A stretch of 64,000 bases of DNA, from positions 1 to 64,000 of the forward strand of contig CANQQY010000001.1 in NCBI GenBank assembly GCA_947626105.1, read 5' to 3'. The notes below the pieces were generated by a model. It was not told the origin of the DNA. It searched no databases and was given only the letters and a program-made list of their open reading frames with translations. The position numbers were made by a program, and so were the translations under genes. This document shows positions 60,484 through 64,000 of this stretch, piece by piece. This DNA comes from an uncultured Clostridia bacterium (GTDB lineage Bacteria; Bacillota; Clostridia; Christensenellales; Borkfalkiaceae). Each line of letters starts with the position of its first letter. Position 1 is the stretch's first letter.

Positions 60484-61923
60484 TTATTCGTCAATGGGGA
60501 TCTCCGACTCCCCGAACGCCTCTTCCGCGGTGGGATTTTCTCCGAAATCGGGCTTTTTGGCGTATTCGGGCGCTTCGGAAGGCTCGCCCTGCGCTTCGAC
60601 GTCCACGAACTTTGTCTGTTCGCCGAGGAAACGGAGCTGGATCCTGCCGAGAGACCCGTTTCTGTGCTTTGCGATGATGAGTTCCGCCGCCCCCTTGACA
60701 ATGTTGCCCTTTGCGAGCTCTTCCTGCGTCGCGGTGACGTCCGGACGGTTGATGAACATGACGATGTCCGCGTCCTGCTCGATCGCGCCCGACTCTCTCA
60801 AATCGGAGAGCTGGGGTTCCTTTGTGAGGATACGGCGGAGCTGCGAGAGCGCGATGACGGGCACGTTGAGTTCCTTCGCCATAATTTTAAGGTCGCGGGT
60901 GATGGAAGCGATCTCCTGCTGTCTGTTCTCCGCGCCTGCCTTTCCGCCCCCTTCCATGAGCTGGATATAGTCGATCATGACGAGATCCAGCCCGCCCGCC
61001 GCGGCATACAGACGGCGGCACTTGGAGAGGATCTCCGCGGGGGTCACGCGGGAACTGTCGTCGATGTAGATCTTACTTTGCCTGAGGCGGTCGCTTGCGC
61101 GCATGAGATTTTTCCAATCCTGTCCCGAAAGTTTTGCCGAGAGCGCTTTTTCCATGCTCACACCGGCATATGCGCAGAGGAGCCTCTGCACGATCTGGAC
61201 GCGCGGCATTTCGAGCGAAAAGACCGCGGCGACCTTTTTCTTCCTAAGGCATGCGTTTTCGACGATGTTCATGGCAAGGGAAGTTTTTCCCATGCCCGGG
61301 CGCGCCGCGATGACGATGAGGTCGGACTTTTGCAGACCGTTCGTGATCCTGTCGAGCTGGCGGAATCCCGTCTCCAACCCACGGAAGGCGTCGGGTTCGT
61401 GCTGGATGGACTCGAATTTGGCGATGACGTCCTCGATGACGTCCCCGTCCGCAAGCCCCGCGAGCTGTCCGGAGTCCTCCCGCTTCGAAATATCGTAGAC
61501 GAGCTTTTCCGCAAGGGAAATTGCGTCCCTGTCCTCGGGACTCTTCATACTGTTGTCGATGATATCCTTCGCCGCGCGGATCAGAGAGCGGTTGACCGCG
61601 TCACGGCGCACGATCTCGAGATACTGCTTATAGTTGGAAGCGGAGGGCGTGAGATAGGAGAGCTCCGTGATCGCCTGCAAGCCGCCCGCGCGTTCCAGCG
61701 TGCCGTTGCGGTCGAGACGGTCGGTAAGCGTGACGAGATCGACTGTCTTTCGCCCCATATAGATCTCCTTCATGGCGGTGAGAATGAGGCGGTGCCCCTC
61801 CTCGTAAAATTCCTCTTCGCGGAGCGTCTCCAAAAGCTCGGACTGCACGCTTTCGTCAAGTAAAATGCAACCGAGGAGCGCGCGCTCCGCGTCGATATTG
61901 TGCGGCATCTGATTGTTCGGCAT
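60484..61923 (-). CDS. dnaB: Replicative DNA helicase DnaB
   Basis: A 479-residue hexameric helicase. N-terminal DnaB domain (1-110; MPHNIDAERALLGCILLD), linker, and RecA-like motor with Walker A ARPGMGKT (207-214), Walker B LDLVMIDYIQLM and the SALNDRSG-type ISQLRR loop. The start at 61923 follows AGAGGT. The acidic C-terminal tail (about 35 residues) is longer than usual. It leads a dnaB-sua5-ywlE unit. Confidence 0.96.
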   Translation of the reverse strand: MPNNQMPHNIDAERALLGCILLDESVQSELLETLREEEFYEEGHRLILTAMKEIYMGRKTVDLVTLTDRLDRNGTLERAGGLQAITELSYLTPSASNYKQYLEIVRRDAVNRSLIRAAKDIIDNSMKSPEDRDAISLAEKLVYDISKREDSGQLAGLADGDVIEDVIAKFESIQHEPDAFRGLETGFRQLDRITNGLQKSDLIVIAARPGMGKTSLAMNIVENACLRKKKVAAVFSLEMPRVQIVQRLLCAYAGVSMEKALSAKLSGQDWKNLMRASDRLRQSKIYIDDSSRVTPAEILSKCRRLYAAAGGLDLVMIDYIQLMEGGGKAGAENRQQEIASITRDLKIMAKELNVPVIALSQLRRILTKEPQLSDLRESGAIEQDADIVMFINRPDVTATQEELAKGNIVKGAAELIIAKHRNGSLGRIQLRFLGEQTKFVDVEAQGEPSEAPEYAKKPDFGENPTAEEAFGESEIPIDE

Positions 61924-61984
61924 GATGTACCTCTCTTGTGTATTGATTCCCTTGGCTCCCCTCATTCCGAGCCCCACAAGGGGC

Positions 61985-62230
61985 GAGTGAATCCCCTCGT
62001 AAGTACGGACGTGTGCGGGTCTATGAGATCCGCTCGGCTTCGCCTCGGGATGAGGACTACTGTCTCGCTGCCCCTTTCAGGGGAAGCTGTCACCATGGGT
62101 GACTGAGGGGGTGTCTCGCTGCCCCTCTTAGGGGAAGTCCCCGAACGTAGTGAGGGGGAAGGGGTTTCGGAAACCCCTCTGTCACTCGCAAGCTCGTGAC
62201 ATCTCCCCTACGAGGGGCGACAAGTGACAC
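61985..62230. repeat. Dispersed repeat block between pepF and dnaB
   Basis: Inverted copy of the 50.73-50.78 kb element (GTACGGACG...GGGTCTATGAGATCCGC) at 61999-62056. Two CTGCCCCTTTCAGGGGAAG-type units and the CTCGTGACATCTCCCCTA element shared with 16.75-16.97 kb follow. The 330-base gap 61924-62254 holds no gene. Confidence 0.85.
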
Positions 62231-62254
62231 TCCTCAAGGATTCGCTTGGAACGT

Positions 62255-64000
62255 TCAGGACAGCGCTTCGAACTGTTCGAGCGCGGCCTTGAACTCGTTC
62301 ATGGCGCTTTCGAAGGTCTCCTCTTTCGTGAGATCGGCGCCGGCGATCTTCAAAAGGGAAACGGGATCGGTCGAGCACCCGCCCGACAAGAACTTTTTGT
62401 AATCCTTCACCGCGCTCTCCCCCTCTTTGAGGATCCTGTTCGCGATGCAGATCGCGGCGGTAATGCCCGTCGCATACTTATACACATAGAAAGAGCGGTA
62501 GAAATGCGGGATCCGCGCCCACTCGATGGCGATATTGTCGTCGTGCACAACGGCGCCGCCGTAGTATTTCCTGTTGAGTTCCAGATATACGGCGGAAAGA
62601 TTGTCTTTGTTGAGGGGCTCCCCCGCCTCCGCCATGGCGTGCGCCTTTTCCTCAAACTCGGCAAACTGCGTCTGGCGGAAAAGGGTGGTGCGCACCATAT
62701 CCATGAAATAGTTAAGAAGATATTTTTTGAGTTTTTCGTCCTTCGTCTCGGAAAGAAGGTACTTCAAAAGGAGCACTTCGTTGACGGTCGAGGCGACTTC
62801 GGCGACAAAGATCGTATAGTCGGACTTGACGAACGGCTGGTTCTTGTTGGAATACCACGAATGCAGGGAGTGCCCCATCTCATGTGCGATCGTGAAAACG
62901 TCGTGCGTGGTGCGCTGGTAGTTCAGAAGGACGTAAGGGTGGGAATCGTACATGCAGATGGAATATGCGCCGCTCTTCTTTCCCTCCGTCTCGCAGACGT
63001 CGATCCAGCCCTCGTCCCTGCCCTTTTTCAGGAGTCCCAAATACTCTTCCCCGAGGGGAGAGAGCCCCTTTAAGACGAGCTCGTAGGCCTCTTCATAGGA
63101 GAGTTTGAGCTCCGCATCCTCCACGAGCGAAGGGTAAATGTCGTACATATACATCTCGTCGAGCCCCATGACCTTTTTTCTGGTCTCCATATAACGGTGC
63201 ATGACGGGCGCGCCCTTGTTGACGCAGTTCACCAGATTGTCGTAAACCTCTCTTTCGACGTCCTCGTCGAAGAGAGCGCGGTCGATACAGCTTGCAAAGC
63301 CGCGCGCTTCTTTATAAAAGATATCCGTTTTGACGTTCCCGTAGTAGGTCGCGGCGAGCGTTCCGAGGATCTTTTTGTACGCCGAATAATACTTTTCGTA
63401 CGCTTCCTTGCGCTTTGCCCTGTCTTTCCCGTTCACGATGACGGAATACATGCCGTGCGAGAGTTTGATCTCCTTCCCCTCATATTCCATCGTGGGAAGA
63501 TCGAGTTCCGCGTTGTCGAGCATTTCGAATACGTCGTGCGGGACTTCCATTGCCTCCCCCGTAAGGGCGAGGATGCGCTCTTCCTTTTCGGAAAGGACGT
63601 ACTTTTTGCGCGCGATGAGACGGGCGAGCATATAGTCGTAATCCTTGAAGCGCGGATCTTTCCTGAAATTTTCGAGCGTTTCGTCGTCGAGGGCGGTAAG
63701 TTCGGGGGTGGAGAAAGAGGTCTCCGCCGCAAGGCGGGTATTGAGGCTCATCACCTTGCCGAGATAGGAAGCGTACTTCGTCTCGCGCACGTCCTCGTCG
63801 TGTTTCAGAAAGGCATACAGATAGACCTGCAAAAATTCGGTCGTGAATTTCTCTTCCGCCTTGAAGTAGGCGAGGATATTTTCCGCCGTATGGAGCGTCC
63901 CGCGGTATTTGCCGAGATCGAGGGAATTTTCGAGGGCGGCGAACGCCTCTTCCCACTTCGCGTCGCTTTCAAATACGTCGCACGTGTGCCATTTATACTT
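62255..64000 (-). CDS. pepF: Oligoendopeptidase F (M3 family), 5' end missing
   Basis: The frame is open to the right end of the window (KYKWHTCDVFESDAKWEEAF at 64000 and down), so the first residues are lacking. Zinc site HEMGH with a following Glu in the VAEVAST region, and DSHPYVLLNYQRTTHDVFTIAHEMGHSLHSW, identify the M3B peptidase PepF. It degrades peptides of about 7-17 residues in the cytosol. The visible part is 581 residues, close to the full family length of 600. Confidence 0.95.
   Translation of the reverse strand, partial: KYKWHTCDVFESDAKWEEAFAALENSLDLGKYRGTLHTAENILAYFKAEEKFTTEFLQVYLYAFLKHDEDVRETKYASYLGKVMSLNTRLAAETSFSTPELTALDDETLENFRKDPRFKDYDYMLARLIARKKYVLSEKEERILALTGEAMEVPHDVFEMLDNAELDLPTMEYEGKEIKLSHGMYSVIVNGKDRAKRKEAYEKYYSAYKKILGTLAATYYGNVKTDIFYKEARGFASCIDRALFDEDVEREVYDNLVNCVNKGAPVMHRYMETRKKVMGLDEMYMYDIYPSLVEDAELKLSYEEAYELVLKGLSPLGEEYLGLLKKGRDEGWIDVCETEGKKSGAYSICMYDSHPYVLLNYQRTTHDVFTIAHEMGHSLHSWYSNKNQPFVKSDYTIFVAEVASTVNEVLLLKYLLSETKDEKLKKYLLNYFMDMVRTTLFRQTQFAEFEEKAHAMAEAGEPLNKDNLSAVYLELNRKYYGGAVVHDDNIAIEWARIPHFYRSFYVYKYATGITAAICIANRILKEGESAVKDYKKFLSGGCSTDPVSLLKIAGADLTKEETFESAMNEFKAALEQFEALS

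Overview
The window looks like a chromosomal segment of an uncultured, anaerobic, Gram-positive member of the Clostridia. The clues are SpoVA-type sporulation genes, an Enterococcus-style V-type Na+-ATPase operon, sigma-A-like promoters, strong AGGAGG ribosome sites and many lipoproteins. Most of it is GC-rich. There are AT-rich islands near 7.4-8.8 kb and 22.1-24.0 kb, and it is seeded with several families of short dispersed repeats that sit between genes and even inside operons. No exact taxon can be read from the sequence alone.

Layout. 1-7.3 kb: the truncated end of a large serine recombinase, then an operon of response regulator, histidine kinase and EFR1-type flavodoxin/ferredoxin, an SDR epimerase, and a MarR-DegV pair. 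7.4-8.8 kb: a strong candidate structured non-coding RNA followed by an AT-rich lipoprotein/membrane-protein pair. 8.8-12.6 kb (minus): redox and housekeeping genes, including an alpha/beta hydrolase, an Fe-S flavoprotein, an acetyltransferase and ferritin. 12.6-21.7 kb (minus): the complete ATPase operon in the order H/G-I-K-E-C-F-A-B-D, with the sodium-binding residues of its rotor subunit intact. 21.9-24.0 kb: tRNA-Ser(GGA) followed by an AT-rich three-gene island (UDG-like, small unknown, HAD 'Swiss Army Knife'). 24.2-34.8 kb: a histidine phosphatase, a very large GH81 beta-1,3-glucanase lipoprotein, an FN3/coiled-coil lipoprotein and a frameshifted SGNH lipoprotein. 34.8-37.4 kb: clpB.

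37.5-45.0 kb is the most interesting part. A tyrosine recombinase is followed at once by a 177-bp segment bounded by perfect 22-bp inverted repeats. Inside lies a near-consensus promoter that currently points into a structured leader and a run of three secreted proteins: a beta-rich surface protein, a collagen-like lipoprotein and an InlB-type repeat lipoprotein. This has the anatomy of a phase-variable promoter-inversion switch.

45-64 kb: repeat-rich spacers, a 1396-residue Ig-like lipoprotein, spoVAD/spoVAE, a Phd-RelE toxin-antitoxin pair, a TGS/uridine-kinase-like protein and tRNA-Leu(CAG). A long minus-strand series of core genes follows: dnaB, sua5, ywlE, rpiB, DUF1538, PII-like, peptidase S51. 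The window ends in a partial oligoendopeptidase F gene.
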